Positions 34,791 to 43,167 are shown, numbered from the stretch's first letter. The stretch is DNA of 64,000 bases from Methylorubrum rhodesianum (GCF_014199985.1 NZ_JACHOS010000012.1:70881-134880), one strand, 5' to 3'. Notes: generated by a model from the sequence alone, not told the origin. Made by a program: numbers and translations.

Positions 34791-35300
34791 CCATCGCCGC
34801 GGGGTCCATTGCGAACAAAGTCTCCGTCAGATTCAGATAACGCATCAGGGGACTCTCATCGAGTGGGCCACGAACGTCAATGAAGTCACTTGTATAAATT
34901 TTGCATATTTTATATTGTCGATACGACTGCTCGACCAAAAATACGACCAATTTGATTTGATAGTATGCTCTATACATAATTAAATGTAATTTACGAGGAT
35001 ATCAAAATTTTGAAGTCAGAAGCGGTCGATGCCGGGTGAGTACAAATCGGCCTATGGATCCGGCTGTCGCGGAGGTGCGAATGGAGCGATCCGATGCTCG
35101 TTCGCCCGATTTCCCGGAAAAGAGCTGAACGGTGGTTCGAAGACATCGCCGAATACTCCTGAATTCGGACGGGCCGGCGCTCGGATTACTCTAACACCAT
35201 GAGGCGTGAATTAACCTTTTTTTAACTCTAACTCATTAGATTTGATTAACAAATTTGTGCACGCCGGGACAGGATGCCGGCAAGAGGGAGGCTGGCGGCG
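34791..35300. other. AT-rich intergenic island before flgC
   Basis: About 510 bases with sharply lower GC than the flanks, notably 34880-35010 and 35195-35260, with runs such as TTTTTTTAACTC. I see no gene. Such AT-rich islands in high-GC alphaproteobacterial DNA typically carry promoters, silencer (H-NS-like, MucR) binding sites or insertion junctions. The promoters of the response regulator (minus) and flgC homolog (plus) must lie here. Confidence 0.45.
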
Positions 35301-35705
35301 ATGAAGGACGACATTTCCGGGCCAAGCTTGGCGTCTGCCGCCCTACGCATACATCAGGGTCGCATGCGCGTGTCGGTCGAGAATATTGCCAACGCGCGTT
35401 CCACGGCGTCCGCCCCAGACGGCGAACCCTATAGGCGCAAGATTGCAGTGTTCGAGCCGATCACGGGCAACACCGAAGAGGCACCGGCCATCCGTATCGT
35501 ACGCGACAAGACCGAATTCCCGACGGTTCATAGTCCTGGACACCCCGCCGCCGATGCTGGCGGCAACCTCAAGCTTCCCAATGTCCGCCCTACGGTCGAG
35601 ATGTCCGAACTTCGCTCTGCGATGCGAGCGTACGAGGCCAATCTGCGCACTATCGCGACCTTTGACGACCTGAAAGGAAAGACGCTCGCGCTACTGAAGA
35701 GCTGA
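35301..35705 (+). CDS. flgC: FlgC-like flagellar rod protein, isolated
   Basis: 134 residues from the ATG at 35301, ten bases after GGGAGG; an ATG at 35274 is possible. The N-terminal ALRIHQGRMRVSVENIANAR and PYRRKIAVFEP, and the C-terminal MSELRSAMRAYEANLRTI helix, match the proximal rod protein FlgC, whose ends form the coiled rod. Length is normal for the family. Flagellar rod genes usually sit in a flg operon; here no other flagellar gene occurs within 28 kb on either side. It is flanked by a metal two-component system and a ZIP transporter. Codon use is less GC-biased than its neighbours. It may be a displaced, possibly horizontally acquired copy. Confidence 0.82.
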   Translation: MKDDISGPSLASAALRIHQGRMRVSVENIANARSTASAPDGEPYRRKIAVFEPITGNTEEAPAIRIVRDKTEFPTVHSPGHPAADAGGNLKLPNVRPTVEMSELRSAMRAYEANLRTIATFDDLKGKTLALLKS

Positions 35706-35764
35706 TGTCATCGACCCGAAAGCCTTTCGTGATGACGCATCAAACGCGGCCGGCACGTGCGCCA

Positions 35765-36451
35765 TCAACCGACAAGCTCATCGAGCAAGAGCAATAGCAG
35801 GAAGCCTGCGAAGAACATCGCGGTCACCCATGGACGGTCCTCCGTTTCGTGTGCCTCGACCAAAAGTTCCTCCGTCACGAGGTAGAGGAGCGCAATCAGG
35901 CCGAAGGCGAGAAAGCCGCCGCGGATGGCCGCGGGCAGCGTGGCGACCGGGCCGCCGAGCAGCGCACCGAGCGGCAGCAGGACGACGAGGGCGGCGGTCA
36001 AGCCGACCACCCTGGCTTTCGAGGTTCCGCCCTCGCCGAGTTCGTTCGCGACGGTCAGGCCGAGGAACAGCACCTCGATGGTCAGGGCGACCGTAAGCAG
36101 GAAACCGGCCTTGGCGCCCGCTGCGAAGGCGATGCCGAGGACGAGCCCGTCCACCAAGATATCAATTCCGGTGACGGTCAGTAGACCGACTGGTCCTTTC
36201 ACCCGACGCTCCAGAGTGCGGACCGCGAGCATGGCGGCAACACCGACGCCGCCGCCGACCAGGGTGGCCCAAGGCGATCCGGCATGCTTGAGGTCAGGCA
36301 GGATCTCGCCCGCCGCCGCGGCGAATACGACGCCTGCGGCGAAGTGCTGGATGGCGCTGACCAAGACGGGTCCCGGCCGCATGTTGACGGCGACCGCGGC
36401 GCCGAGGACGGCGGCGGCTGCCGGGATGAGGGTATAGAGCCAGGCTTGCAT
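35765..36451 (-). CDS. ZIP-family-like metal transporter
   Basis: 228 residues, seven to eight helices. HFAAGVVFAAAAGEILPDL in the second helix is typical of ZIP transporters. The TM4 and TM5 metal-site segments are altered: IDILVDGLVLG replaces the usual HNxxDG, and TIEVLFLG replaces HExPHE, so most canonical His ligands are acidic or absent. This resembles the group of bacterial ZIP-like proteins whose substrate and direction are not established. It lies eight bases beyond the stop of the CDF exporter on the same strand, so the two are cotranscribed and share the MerR-type promoter at 37469-37499. Confidence 0.8.
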   Translation of the reverse strand: MQAWLYTLIPAAAAVLGAAVAVNMRPGPVLVSAIQHFAAGVVFAAAAGEILPDLKHAGSPWATLVGGGVGVAAMLAVRTLERRVKGPVGLLTVTGIDILVDGLVLGIAFAAGAKAGFLLTVALTIEVLFLGLTVANELGEGGTSKARVVGLTAALVVLLPLGALLGGPVATLPAAIRGGFLAFGLIALLYLVTEELLVEAHETEDRPWVTAMFFAGFLLLLLLDELVG

Positions 36452-36458
36452 CGCAGGT

Positions 36459-37415
36459 TCAGACCACGCCGTCCGGGGCCAGGGCGCAGGCGGTCGTCTC
36501 GCTCGTCTCGACCTGCAACGTGACGTGGACGATCCCGAAGCGGCCCCTCAATTCGCGTGCGGCTCGTATAAGGAAAGCGTCGTCCGTGCCGTCCGGCCTT
36601 ACGAGATGGCTCGTCAGGGCGACCTCGGTCGTGCTCATCGGCCAGACGTGATAGTCGTGGACGGCCGTGACGTCCTCCAAGCCCCGCAGATGCGCGCGCA
36701 CGGCGTCAGGGTCGATGCCGGGGGGCACGGCGGCGAGCGACATCCGCACGCTGTCGCGCAGGAGTCCCCAAGTGCTCCATACGACCGCCGCGGCGATGAG
36801 TAGGCTGGTCACCGGATCGAGCCAACGCCAACCCGTCAGGGCGATAAGCAGGCCGGCGACGACGACGCCCGCCGAGACGGCGGCATCGGCGGCCATGTGC
36901 AGAAAGGCCCCCTTCACGTTGAGGTCGCCTTCGCGCCCCGATGCGAACAGCCAAGCGCTGATGCCGTTGATCAGGATGCCGATGCCCGCGACCACCATCA
37001 CGGTGGTCCCGGCCACCGGTGCGGGCTCACCGAAGCGCCGGACGGCCTCCCAGGCGATGGCGCCCATGGCGACGAGGAGGATGACCGCGTTGAACAAGGC
37101 GGCCAGGATCGAGGAGCTCTTCATGCCGTAGGTGTAGCGCGGCTTAGGCGCCCGTTTCCCGAGAATGGCCGCGGCCCAGGCGACGGCGAGCCCGAGTACG
37201 TCCGAGAGGTTGTGGCCTGCGTCGGCGACGAGGGCGAGGGAATTGCTCAAGAACCCGTAGACCGCCTCGACGATCACGAAGGCGACGTTCAGACCGATGC
37301 CGACGGCGAAGGCCCTTCCGAAACCGAAGGATGCCTGAGCATTGCCGGAATGGCCGTGTTCGTGTCCACCTCCGTCACGGAGGGCACGGACGGAGCGATC
37401 TGCGTGTCCGGTCAT
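36459..37415 (-). CDS. CDF-family cation exporter
   Basis: 318 residues. Six helices with both metal-site motifs intact: HNLSD in TM2 and HMAAD in TM5, the standard Zn-type pair. A short His segment (HEHGHSG) precedes TM1, and the cytoplasmic C-terminal domain ends in HVTLQVET. It should export Zn2+ or Cd2+ by proton exchange. It differs from the CDF protein at 23803-24744, which has Glu in place of the TM5 His. Upstream lies a promoter with a 19-base spacer and a MerR-type palindrome nearly identical to that of the P1B ATPase gene, so both exporters probably respond to the same regulator encoded at 37553-37975. Confidence 0.92.
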   Translation of the reverse strand: MTGHADRSVRALRDGGGHEHGHSGNAQASFGFGRAFAVGIGLNVAFVIVEAVYGFLSNSLALVADAGHNLSDVLGLAVAWAAAILGKRAPKPRYTYGMKSSSILAALFNAVILLVAMGAIAWEAVRRFGEPAPVAGTTVMVVAGIGILINGISAWLFASGREGDLNVKGAFLHMAADAAVSAGVVVAGLLIALTGWRWLDPVTSLLIAAAVVWSTWGLLRDSVRMSLAAVPPGIDPDAVRAHLRGLEDVTAVHDYHVWPMSTTEVALTSHLVRPDGTDDAFLIRAARELRGRFGIVHVTLQVETSETTACALAPDGVV

Positions 37416-37468
37416 TGGGAAATCCGCTCGGCTTCATGCCCTCGGCGGGGCGTCCGACATATGCGGCA

Positions 37469-37499
37469 CGCCTAATTCCTCTAGCGACTGGAGGAGCAA
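37469..37499 (-). promoter_or_regulatory. MerR-type promoter of the CDF/ZIP operon
   Basis: On the minus strand: -35 TTGCTC (37494-37499), a 19-base spacer and -10 TAGGCG (37469-37474). The spacer contains the inverted repeat CCTCCAG-TCG-CTAGAGG, with one mismatch. Over-long 19-base spacers with a central palindrome are the hallmark of promoters activated by MerR-family regulators such as ZntR or CadR. The -35 and most of the spacer match the ATPase promoter at 37981-38011. Confidence 0.75.
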
Positions 37500-37552
37500 G
37501 GGGTTTCGAACGTGGTGAGCGCATAAAATCCAATTCCGCGTGGCCGTAGGCA

Positions 37553-37975
37553 TCAGTGAACCTCGTGCAGGCATTCACCGTGATCGGCCAGCACCTCGAC
37601 GATGCGGCATTCCCGGACACTGCCCCGCGAGCATTGATCCAGCATCGCCTGGACCTCCACCCTCAACCCGGTGAGCCGCGCAATCCGGTCGTCGATGTCA
37701 GCGAGATGCCGGCGGGCGATTGCGTCTACCTCCCCGCACGGGCGTTCCGGCTGCTCGGCGAGATCGAGCAGCGCGCGGATGTCCTCGATCTCAAATCCGA
37801 GTTCACGCGCGTGCCGAATGAACCGAAGCCTGCGGACGTCGGCCGCGCCGTAGGTCCGCCGGTTGCCTTCCGTTCGGGACGCGCGCGGCAGGAGTCCGCG
37901 CTCCTCGTAGAATCGGATGGTCGGCACCTTCACGGCTGCCTGCCGCGACAATTCCCCGATTGCGATGGGCTTCAA
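37553..37975 (-). CDS. MerR-family metal-responsive regulator (ZntR/CadR-like)
   Basis: 140 residues. The start is probably the TTG at 37975, eight bases after GGAG; the frame stays open far upstream into the ATPase gene but those residues are not MerR-like. The helix-turn-helix reads IGELSRQAAVKVPTIRFYEERGLLP, followed by the wing and the long dimerisation helix. Metal-site cysteines sit where ZntR/CadR have them: one in ERPCGEVD, then CSRGSVREC and a terminal GECLHEVH. This indicates Zn/Cd/Pb sensing. The gene is transcribed away from the P1B ATPase gene, with an operator palindrome in the shared promoter region, and a second copy of the operator precedes the CDF exporter gene. Confidence 0.9.
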   Translation of the reverse strand: MKPIAIGELSRQAAVKVPTIRFYEERGLLPRASRTEGNRRTYGAADVRRLRFIRHARELGFEIEDIRALLDLAEQPERPCGEVDAIARRHLADIDDRIARLTGLRVEVQAMLDQCSRGSVRECRIVEVLADHGECLHEVH

Positions 37976-37980
37976 GATAT

Positions 37981-38011
37981 TTGCTCCTCTAGTCGCTAGA
38001 GGAAGTAGGGT
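37981..38011 (+). promoter_or_regulatory. MerR-type promoter/operator of the P1B ATPase
   Basis: -35 TTGCTC (37981-37986), a 19-base spacer, -10 TAGGGT (38006-38011). The spacer carries the perfect inverted repeat CCTCTAG-TCG-CTAGAGG (37986-38002). This arrangement is that of ZntR/CadR-activated promoters. The divergent regulator gene begins only six bases from the -35 box, so the same operator probably governs both directions. Confidence 0.82.
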
Positions 38012-38039
38012 CGCCTTAACCACAAGGAAGGCACCCGCC

Positions 38040-40178
38040 GTGACCGAAGCAGCGACCCTGGACAGGACCGACGTCCCGACGACCCGCCTGCGGGTGACCG
38101 GCATGGACTGCGCGTCCTGCGCGGCGAAGGTCGAGGCCGCCGTGCGCCGCCTGCCCGACATCGCGCAGGTGCAGGTCTCGGTGGCCGCCGAGACGCTCGC
38201 GGTGCGTCACGGACCCGGGACCGATGCGAGAATGATCGCTGACACCGTCCGCGGCCTCGGCTACGGGGCCGAGGACCCGGACGCCGTGGCGTTGGGGGAT
38301 ACCGCTGAGACACCTTGGTGGAGGGCGCCGAAAGCCCTGCTGGCGGCTTCCTGCGGCGCGGCCCTGGTGACAGCCTACGCGCTCGGGCACGTCGCGCCGA
38401 TTACCGAGCGCTGGGCTTTCCTCGCGGCCATGGCGGTTGGGCTGGTGCCGGTTGCCCGACGAGCTATCTTGGCCGCCCGGCATGGGACGCCTTTCTCCAT
38501 CGAGATGCTCATGACGATCGCCGCCGTCGGCGCGACCGTCATCGGGGCGACCGAGGAGGCGGCGACCGTCGTCTTCCTGTTCCTGATCGGCGAAGTTCTG
38601 GAGGGCGTCGCTGCCGGTCGAGCCCGGGCGAGCATCCGTGGGTTGACCGGTCTCGTCCCGGAGACGGCGCTGCTGGAACGCGACGGCACGACTGAATCTG
38701 TGCCCGCCGCGAGCCTCAAGGTCGGCGCCACCGTGCTGGTGCGGCCGGGTGACCGCGTCCCGGCGGACGGGACCATCCTCGACGGCGGGAGCGACGTCGA
38801 CGAGGCGTCGGTCACCGGTGAGAGCGTGCCGAGGCGCAAGGAGCCTGGCGACGCAGTCTTCGCCGGGACGGTCAACGGCGACGGGGCGCTCCGCGTCCGG
38901 GTGACCGCGGCTGCCAAGGACAACACCATCGCCCGGGTGGTGCAGCTGGTGGAGGAAGCGCAGGAGGCGAAGGCGCCGACCGAGCGCCTGATCGACCGGT
39001 TCTCCAGGGTCTACACCCCCGCCGTCGTCGCGGTGGCCACCTTGGTGGCGGTGGTCCCGCCGCTTCTCACGGGCGGCGCGTGGGGGGATTGGGTCTACAA
39101 GGGGTTGGCGATCCTGCTGATCGGCTGCCCCTGCGCGCTCGTCATCTCGACGCCGGCGGCCATCGCGGCCGGCCTCTCGGCCGGGGCCCGGCGCGGGCTT
39201 CTCATCAAGGGCGGCGCCGTCCTGGAGCGGCTGGCCTCGGTGACGACGGTCGCCTTCGACAAGACGGGAACCCTGACGGAGGGCAAGCCCGTCGTGACGA
39301 ACGTGGTGGCATTCGGGAGGTCCGAGCGGGACGTGCTGTCGCTGTCGGGCGCCCTTGAGGGTGGCTCCTCGCACCCGCTCGCCCGGGCCGTGCTGGCCAA
39401 GGCCGCCGAGGCCGGAGCGCCGGTGCCCCCGGCATTCGGGGCCCAGGCATTCGGCGGCAAGGGCATCGCCAGCAAGGTCGGGGGGCTCGACTTGTTCCTT
39501 GGCTCGCCGAGGGAAGCCGGCGCGCGCGTGCCGTTCACGCCCGATCAGGAGGAGCGGGTCTCCGGGCTCCAGGGCGAGGGTAAGACCGTGTCCGTGCTCC
39601 TCGCGAACGGGGCGGTAGCCGGGCTGCTCGCGATGCGAGACGAGCCCAGGTCCGACGCGAGGGAGGGGGTCGACCGCCTTGCGTCGCTCGGCGTCGGCGC
39701 GATCATGCTGACCGGCGACACCGCGCGGACGGCCTGGGCCGTGGCGGCCGCGCTCGGCATCGAGGTGTGGGCCGAGCTCCTGCCTGAGGACAAGCAGCGG
39801 ATCGTGCGGGAGCGCCAAGCCACTGGCGCCGTGGTGGCCAAGGTCGGCGACGGCATCAACGACGCGCCGGCGCTCGCGGCCGCGGACGTCGGTATCGCGA
39901 TGGGTGGGGGCGCCGACGTGGCGCTTGAGACGGCGGATGCGGCGGCCCTGCACGGACGCGTCGCAGACATCGCCCGGATGATCGAGCTTTCGCGCCGGAC
40001 GCTGTTCAACATCAGGACGAACATCGCCCTGGCGCTCGGCTTGAAGGCAGTGTTCCTGGTCACGACGGTTCTAGGGGTCACCGGCCTATGGCCTGCCATC
40101 CTGGCGGATACCGGGGCAACCGTGCTGGTGACGGCAAACGCGCTGCGGCTCCTTGGAGAGGGAAGATCGAGCGCCTGA
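38040..40178 (+). CDS. P1B-type heavy-metal-exporting ATPase (ZntA-like)
   Basis: 712 residues from the GTG at 38040, which follows AAGGAAGG; upstream codons in the same frame overlap the regulator gene antisense and are not P-type-like. The N-terminal HMA domain has GMDCASC (Cys24, Cys27). The TM6 metal site is CPC (363-365) followed by ALVISTPAA. The phosphorylation motif DKTGT has Asp407, with SSHPLA, MLTGDT and GDGINDAPALAAAD completing the catalytic set. The C-terminal helices include the KAVFLVTT segment with the conserved Lys of Zn/Cd/Pb-type pumps. It exports Zn2+, Cd2+ or Pb2+ to the periplasm under control of the divergent MerR regulator. Confidence 0.93.
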   Translation: MTEAATLDRTDVPTTRLRVTGMDCASCAAKVEAAVRRLPDIAQVQVSVAAETLAVRHGPGTDARMIADTVRGLGYGAEDPDAVALGDTAETPWWRAPKALLAASCGAALVTAYALGHVAPITERWAFLAAMAVGLVPVARRAILAARHGTPFSIEMLMTIAAVGATVIGATEEAATVVFLFLIGEVLEGVAAGRARASIRGLTGLVPETALLERDGTTESVPAASLKVGATVLVRPGDRVPADGTILDGGSDVDEASVTGESVPRRKEPGDAVFAGTVNGDGALRVRVTAAAKDNTIARVVQLVEEAQEAKAPTERLIDRFSRVYTPAVVAVATLVAVVPPLLTGGAWGDWVYKGLAILLIGCPCALVISTPAAIAAGLSAGARRGLLIKGGAVLERLASVTTVAFDKTGTLTEGKPVVTNVVAFGRSERDVLSLSGALEGGSSHPLARAVLAKAAEAGAPVPPAFGAQAFGGKGIASKVGGLDLFLGSPREAGARVPFTPDQEERVSGLQGEGKTVSVLLANGAVAGLLAMRDEPRSDAREGVDRLASLGVGAIMLTGDTARTAWAVAAALGIEVWAELLPEDKQRIVRERQATGAVVAKVGDGINDAPALAAADVGIAMGGGADVALETADAAALHGRVADIARMIELSRRTLFNIRTNIALALGLKAVFLVTTVLGVTGLWPAILADTGATVLVTANALRLLGEGRSSA

Positions 40179-40372
40179 GGCCCTTCACGTTCCCACCATG
40201 GGAGGTCCCATCCGTGTGCGACGTCATCAACGGGAGAGCGTCACGCAAAGCTTCAAGGTCAAAAGGATGGGCTGCGGCGGCTTAAAACGGTCGAGTGACG
40301 GATGGCGTTCGGACAGTTCGTCGGAGCCATCCGCTTTCGTGCCCCCTTCCCATCGAGGAGGAAGGAGAGTGC

Positions 40373-40393
40373 AACCTCTAAGGACTGGAGGTT
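40373..40393. promoter_or_regulatory. MerR-like inverted repeat before second regulator
   Basis: AACCTCTA and TGGAGGTT form an inverted repeat (one mismatch) separated by five bases, ending 10 bases before the ATG of the second MerR gene. The core resembles the operators at 37478 and 37986. I could not find flanking -35/-10 boxes with the 19-20-base spacing, so which promoter it serves is unclear. Autoregulation is the simplest reading. Confidence 0.5.
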
Positions 40394-40403
40394 TGGCCGG
40401 GAT

Positions 40404-40832
40404 ATGAACATTTCAATCGGAGAGCTGTCGCGCCGCACGGGCGTGAAGGTGCCAACCATCCGCTACTACGAGGGAGCAGGCTTGATGCCGGCCCCGACCC
40501 GCACCGAGGGCAAGCAGCGTCGCTATTTGGAGACAGAGATATCCCGGCTCAATTTCATCCGTCATGCGCGCGAACTCGGATTCGAGATCCAGGCGATTCG
40601 CGAGTTGCTGGCTCTGTCCACCGAGCCGGACCGGTCCTGCGCGGAGGTGGACGGCATCGCCCGTCGACACATGGCCGAGGTCGAGCGTCGAATCGGGCAA
40701 CTCGTGGCTTTGCGCGGAGAGTTGCGGCGCATGGTCGAGGCATGTGGCCACGGTCGGGTGGGGGAGTGTCGGGTGATCGAGACGCTGGCCGACCATCGAC
40801 AGTGCGCGCATGAGCACGGCCGCATCTCCTGA
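40404..40832 (+). CDS. Second MerR-family metal-responsive regulator
   Basis: 142 residues. The helix-turn-helix IGELSRRTGVKVPTIRYYEGAGLMP and metal-site residues (DRSCAEVD, EACGHGRVGEC, HRQCAHEHG) parallel those of the regulator at 37553-37975, so the two are paralogs with probably similar Zn/Cd/Pb specificity. The inverted repeat just before the start suggests self-regulation. Downstream on the same strand lies a decayed VIT-type transporter gene, which may have been its original target. There is a GGAGG within the operator at a spacing of about 12 bases. Confidence 0.9.
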   Translation: MNISIGELSRRTGVKVPTIRYYEGAGLMPAPTRTEGKQRRYLETEISRLNFIRHARELGFEIQAIRELLALSTEPDRSCAEVDGIARRHMAEVERRIGQLVALRGELRRMVEACGHGRVGECRVIETLADHRQCAHEHGRIS

Positions 40833-41004
40833 ATCCGGGACCTGCTCAGGAAAAGCCGGGCAAGCTTGCGCCGTGTCGGCCATGACGCAGCGCTGGTTTA
40901 TCCGCCACGAAAGTTTCAGCTCGTGCTGCGGTCAAAGGTCTTTCGGATGAACACGTTGGGCCTGCCGACCCTCGCTGTTCTCGCCGTAGCCGTAAATAGG
41001 ACCC

Positions 41005-41462
41005 GCACAGCACCTTATCGACCGTGCCGGCTGGCTTCGCGTCGCGGCGTTTAGCACCAACGATGGACCCGTATCGACCGCGAGCCTCAGCGTCGGCGTC
41101 GCGGTGTCCGCCACGCACAAACGGGGAGATCCTGATGGCTAGCGCGATGTCGATGGCGGTCGGGAAGTGCCCTTCGGTCAATTCCCGGTCCGAGACCGAG
41201 CGGGCCGACCGCGAGCGGCTCGAACTCACCGACGACCCCTGGCGAAGCGCCAAAATCTCGCTCGCATCTACGTCGAGCGCGGGCCCGAATACACGGAGGT
41301 AGCGGCCTCGCTGGTGTTCCTCGCCATTCTCGGCGCCCTCGGGGCGAAGGCGGGTGGTGCCGCAGTGCCGCGGGCGACGGTACAGTACAGGTGACGTTCC
41401 GGGGATCACTCGCCGTGGGCGTCACCGCAGGCATCGGGAGCCTCGTCGGCAAGGTCGTGTGA
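41005..41462 (+). pseudogene. Decayed VIT1/CCC1-type Fe/Mn transporter
   Basis: Pieces of a VIT-family transporter lie in order but in different frames. First come DRAGWLRVAAFSTNDG and PVSTASLSVGVA (about 41011-41110, ends in TAG), matching the family's GWLRAAVLGANDGIVSTASL. Then AMSMAVGKCPSV with SRSETERADRERLELTDDP (from 41136), matching AGAMSMAAGEYVSVSSQ. Next, after a frame change, ARIYVERG. The central part is missing: the sequence jumps to SLVFLAILGALGAKAGGA. After another shift comes VTFRGSLAVGVTAGIGSLVG to the TGA at 41460-41462. So it has at least three frame breaks and a deletion of roughly 80-90 codons. It is non-functional. It follows a MerR regulator, implying it was once part of the metal regulon. 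Confidence 0.82.
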
Positions 41463-41530
41463 CGAGGCTCGAAGGCAGGACGGGGTGAGCCTGGAACGCG
41501 CCGAGAACCGCCACCGGGGGATTTCGAGCC

Positions 41531-41932
41531 TCAATCCCCCTGCGACGCACGCCTGCCGCGGGCGGGGCGCGGCTTGGCGGAACCGCCCGAGGGACCCGGG
41601 TCGGAGACGATCCCGGCTTCCTGGACTCCCTGTCCGAAGGGAGCCGCCGGGACGCCCGCCTCCGTTCTCCGCCCGCTCACGATCACGCCGACGTATCCCT
41701 CGCCCGCGATGAAACGGGCGCCCGCGCCGCGAAGGGCCGCGACCAAGCGCTTCGCAAGCGCGACTCGGATCGCGATGAAGCCGTTCTCGTAGTCGTTGAT
41801 CGACTTCTTCGAAACGCGCGCCAGCAGGTGAAGCTCCTGCTGGGTGAGACCGACCAGCAGGCGGGCGGCTTGGCATAGGTATCCTGGCACGGTCCGGTCC
41901 GGAGGGAAATCCGCAGCCGAGGCGAAGTCCAC
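41531..41932 (-). CDS. XRE-type DNA-binding protein
   Basis: About 133 residues if the GTG at 41932 is used; a GTG at 41890 is the other candidate. The centre is a helix-turn-helix of the XRE class: QAARLLVGLTQQELHLLARV, then SKKSINDYENGFIAIRVALAKRLVAALRGAG, followed by FIAGEGYVGVIVS. The C-terminal tail is Gly/Pro/Arg-rich and probably disordered. It is transcribed divergently from the ParA-like gene, and the palindrome TATAGC-ACA-GGTATA lies between them, overlapping likely promoters in both directions. I infer it is the repressor of the module at 42075-49689, because two further copies of the palindrome occur at other promoters and no other DNA-binding protein is encoded in the module. Confidence 0.7.
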   Translation of the reverse strand: MDFASAADFPPDRTVPGYLCQAARLLVGLTQQELHLLARVSKKSINDYENGFIAIRVALAKRLVAALRGAGARFIAGEGYVGVIVSGRRTEAGVPAAPFGQGVQEAGIVSDPGPSGGSAKPRPARGRRASQGD

Positions 41933-41956
41933 TCCCCGAGGCGCGTCGGGCGAGGC

Positions 41957-41985
41957 TTGAAAGATTTTTATAGCACAGGTATAAT
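41957..41985 (+). promoter_or_regulatory. Shared promoter/operator, site A
   Basis: -35 TTGAAA (41957-41962), 17-base spacer, -10 TATAAT (41980-41985). The palindrome TATAGC-ACA-GGTATA (41969-41983, one mismatch) covers the end of the spacer and most of the -10 box. A repressor bound here would block polymerase. On the minus strand TATAAA (41967-41972) with TTGAAG 19 bases away could serve the XRE gene. Sites B (45833) and C (55026) have the same architecture. Confidence 0.75.
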
Positions 41986-42074
41986 TGGGAACTTCAACAA
42001 GCACCGCCGACTGCCCGCCCCCGCCCGACTGATCGTCGAGCGGGAGGGCCGCTTTCCGCCTTTGGGGTTTCGCC

Positions 42075-43052
42075 ATGATCATCGCGCTGTTCGGCGGCGA
42101 TGGCCGTGCCGTTGGCACGCACGCCGCCTTCCTGATTGCCCGTGCCGCAGCCTCGGTCGGCACCGCCACGACGCTCCTGCGCGTCGTAGGCGCGCACGAA
42201 TCCCGGCTGCCTCGACTCGACAGCGTGCCGGACACGCTGCGCGTTGTCGAGCTTTGCAGGGACGGTCCCTCCTTCGCAGAGGACTTCCCGCGGGAAGCGG
42301 CCGCCGATCCCGCGCGACGCCTCGTGGTGCTCGACCTGCCGCCAGGGTGGGCGGCGGACTGCCCGGTTGATCTCGGGGAATGTCCCAGGGTGATCGCCGT
42401 CGGACCGTCCGTCCTCGAACGCGCCATGGCCGTGTCCATGCTGCGCGCGACCGCGCATGCCGCCGTCCCTTGGCTGCTGGGGTGCGGTTTCCCCTCACTC
42501 GGAGCGTCCGACCGAACCGTGCGCGACACGGCGGCGGCCGCGGGCCTGGACGACACCTCGATCCGCGTGATCCCTCGCGGCCTGCCGGCTCCGCTGCGGG
42601 ACGCCGCCGCCCCGGCCCATGGATCCCTGCTCGCGTCCCTGTCCGTTCGCGCTGCGCTTCGCGTGCTGAACGCGGTCGTACCCGGTGCGGTCCCGATGCC
42701 GGGGCATCCCGGCGACGTCATCGCTCCCGTCCTGGCCGGGATGGGCGAGGCGGACCGCCGCGACGCGCAGGACCGGCTCCGGGACCTTGCCGATGCCTTG
42801 GACGCCGCGGAGGACGGCGAATACCCGTCCGCGGAGGAACTCGCCGCCGCCCCCGTCCTTGAGGAATGGGAGTTCGGGATGCGGCCGGTCGCGGCGCTCG
42901 TCGGTCGCGTCACGCACCATCCGGACTTTCCCCCAGGTCGCCGGGTCCGAACCTCGGAAGTCTACGTTTCCGACCGTCGTACCTGGGCGCGCACCTATTC
43001 CAGGCTCTACCGCCTGGGACGGCCCGCCGGTCCGCGTCCCTCCCTGCAGTAG
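42075..43052 (+). CDS. ParA-like protein with degenerate P-loop and DUF6634-like C-terminus
   Basis: 325 residues. The start MIIALFGGDGRAVGTHAAFL aligns with the ParA/MinD deviant Walker A region but lacks the Lys and Thr needed for ATP binding (GGDGRAVGT in place of KGGVGKTT). LVVLDLPPGW then matches the ParA Walker B region. The C-terminal 60 residues (EEWEFGMRPVAALVGRV, HHPDFPPGRRVRTSEVY, TWARTYSRLYRLG) resemble the DUF6634 group, known to me only as a domain of unknown function in alphaproteobacteria. A degenerate ParA core suggests a scaffold or switch no longer driven by ATP. It is the first gene after promoter site A, about 90 bases downstream of the -10 box. Confidence 0.7.
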   Translation: MIIALFGGDGRAVGTHAAFLIARAAASVGTATTLLRVVGAHESRLPRLDSVPDTLRVVELCRDGPSFAEDFPREAAADPARRLVVLDLPPGWAADCPVDLGECPRVIAVGPSVLERAMAVSMLRATAHAAVPWLLGCGFPSLGASDRTVRDTAAAAGLDDTSIRVIPRGLPAPLRDAAAPAHGSLLASLSVRAALRVLNAVVPGAVPMPGHPGDVIAPVLAGMGEADRRDAQDRLRDLADALDAAEDGEYPSAEELAAAPVLEEWEFGMRPVAALVGRVTHHPDFPPGRRVRTSEVYVSDRRTWARTYSRLYRLGRPAGPRPSLQ

Positions 43053-43167
43053 CGCACCGTCTCCCTTTCCGTCGAGGCGGGTCGCCCCTCCCTCGCTCGA
43101 AAGGCGGAAGCCGGTCCCGCCCGTCGAGATGTGGGCGGGGGAGCCCTCGCCGCCTGTCCGGGCGGCC

